Assembly: GCA_003024175.1 (NCBI GenBank)
Contig: MDYQ01000179.1
Location: 1 to 56,217, forward strand
DNA length: 56,217 nucleotides
Reading direction: 5' to 3'
Source: Planoprotostelium fungivorum
Taxonomy: Eukaryota > Evosea > Variosea > Cavosteliida > Cavosteliaceae
Each line of letters opens with the position of its first letter. The first letter of the stretch is position 1. Both the position numbers and the translations under genes were made by a program. The notes under the pieces are model-generated. The model was not told where the DNA came from. It was given only the letters and a program-made list of their open reading frames with translations, and ran no database searches. Shown in pieces: positions 55,401-56,217 of the stretch.

Positions 55401-56217
55401 GGAATTTCCGGTCAAAGCGAAGGCCACCACATCACCTCCACCACCTCAACCCGAAGAATCCGAAAAGTCCGAGGAAGTTCCGAAGCCCGAGGAGAACGGA
55501 AAAGCCGAGGCGACCGAGGATACTCCCACGGAACCTCCGAAATCTCCCGCGCTCGTCATCCAAGAGATTCCGGTGGGTTTTCGTTTCGATCGATTGAACT
55601 GAGATCGTCAGGCTTTCAATCCCAACACCCCGAAGTCACCGAAATCACCAAAGGATTTGGCAAAGGAGCAAGCGAGAGAGCAGGCGAGAATGAAGAAGGA
55701 AGAGGCGAAGAAGAAGAAGGAAGAGGTGAAATTCATCATGATGTCTTCATCTTATCTTTCAGCATCACCATCATCAACATCATCATCAACATCAACATCA
55801 ACATCATCAAACAATTTGTTTCGTGTAGAGAGGACGATTCGGTAGCATGCCGCGTCGCCCCACGGTAACTACCGAGTCTCCTCGGGTCACGCAGAAATCG
55901 AATATAAGATTGACATTCTTAAAACAGGCCAAACGCATCGAAAAGGAGAGAAAAGCAGAAGAGAAGAAGAGAAAAGCAGAAGAGAAGGAGAGAAAGAAGA
56001 AGGAGGACAAGGAGAAGAAGGAGGCGGCCAAATTAGCCAAACAACAAGCGAAAGAAGCGAAGCTCTCAAAGAAGAAAGAGGTATGTCATCATCGACACAT
56101 GATGATCATCATGATGGCAAAGACTGACTCGGCTTCAGGTGCCTAAAGTTGAAAGCCCAAAGGAAGAGAAGAAGGAAGAAGAGAAGAAAGAAGAGAAGGA
56201 GGAGAAGAAAGAGGAGG
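52473..56217 (+). CDS. Long low-complexity Lys/Glu/Pro-rich protein, 3' end beyond window
   Basis: Start MPKKFSNILGKKDAKSRTAE, then an Ala/Pro-rich part and a possible short motif (IPIGGIGMGALGLSPELLRM). Next come ten exact heptapeptides KELPVPQ (53359-53568), variants of the same unit alternating with KAEISEN/ISEKIH units, and a region of repeated Ser/Arg motifs (HSRKTSTASQ, RSRQTSIASQ, HSRKPST, HSRQPST) that look like sites for basophilic kinases. An Ala-rich segment (DPAAAAGGIAAAAASKRNTM) follows, and finally a long Lys/Glu helix (AREQARMKKEEAKKKKEE, AEEKKRKAEEKERKKKEDKE) of the single-alpha-helix type. At least nine introns keep the frame. More than 950 residues visible. No enzyme domain; a cytoskeletal or scaffold protein is the best guess. 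Incomplete at the window edge. Confidence 0.65.
53359..53568 (+). repeat. 21-bp tandem repeat, ten units, encoding KELPVPQ
   Basis: Ten head-to-tail units of aaagaactacccgtgccaca-g with only synonymous changes between units (ctA/ttA, gtG/gtA, ccA/ccG). Frame is kept throughout and flanking degenerate units extend the pattern to about 53790. Confidence 0.9.
55309..55335. repeat. Intronic palindrome ending at a 3' splice site
   Basis: Arms ctacaacgagcca and tgactcgttgtag around a single base; the final AG is the acceptor (next codons IAPGS). It is nearly the same sequence as 29005-29038 in eIF3L, where the loop is seven bases longer. Confidence 0.75.

Overview
The window is nuclear DNA of a small-genome, intron-rich eukaryote, most likely an amoebozoan of the protostelid or dictyostelid kind. 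This is an inference from gene content: a STAT with an SH2 domain, a short homeodomain protein, an SH2/calponin/C2 signalling toolkit, a BK-type potassium channel, a TFIID subunit and eIF3L. Genes are tightly packed, often 35-150 bp apart, and almost all carry several introns of only about 40-60 nt (GT...AG, one GC...AG). CDS coordinates below run from start codon to stop codon and include introns. Splice sites were placed by hand from reading frame, splice signals and protein motifs.

Layout. 0-3.3 kb: histidine acid phosphatase and two unknown genes. 3.6-6.6 kb and 23.9-26.6 kb: two arms of an inverted duplication, each with a secreted intradiol-dioxygenase-like gene. The arms share a 544-bp non-coding tract that I read as identical. 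6.9-23.5 kb, between the arms, is a signalling block: TMEM184/Ost-alpha-like membrane protein, an unknown Cys-containing protein, a receptor with a GPS autoproteolysis motif, one membrane span and a pseudokinase-like domain, a BK/Slo-like potassium channel with RCK domains, a calponin-homology/coiled-coil/C2 protein, and a STAT. 26.9-33 kb: eIF3L, a small homeodomain protein, and a glycosyltransferase-like protein with an N-terminal glycogen-binding domain and silk-like GAGAYT repeats. 33-43 kb: an unknown possible nuclear protein, a very large adenylate-kinase-9-like protein, a coiled-coil protein and a TDBD/F-box fusion. 43.6-56.2 kb: cathepsin-like protease with a C-terminal PAN-like domain, 1-Cys peroxiredoxin, ZIP zinc transporter, F-box/repeat protein, TAF12, a small unknown gene, and a low-complexity Lys/Glu-rich protein with 21-bp tandem repeats that runs off the window.

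The most notable signals are the GPS-containing receptor pseudokinase (9.9-13.3 kb), a dispersed palindromic motif built on TCTACAACG that recurs in introns and sometimes ends exactly at the 3' splice site, the inverted duplication with its identical tract, and the tandem exon-plus-intron duplication in the glycosyltransferase-like gene. No tRNA, rRNA, CRISPR array or intact transposon was recognised.
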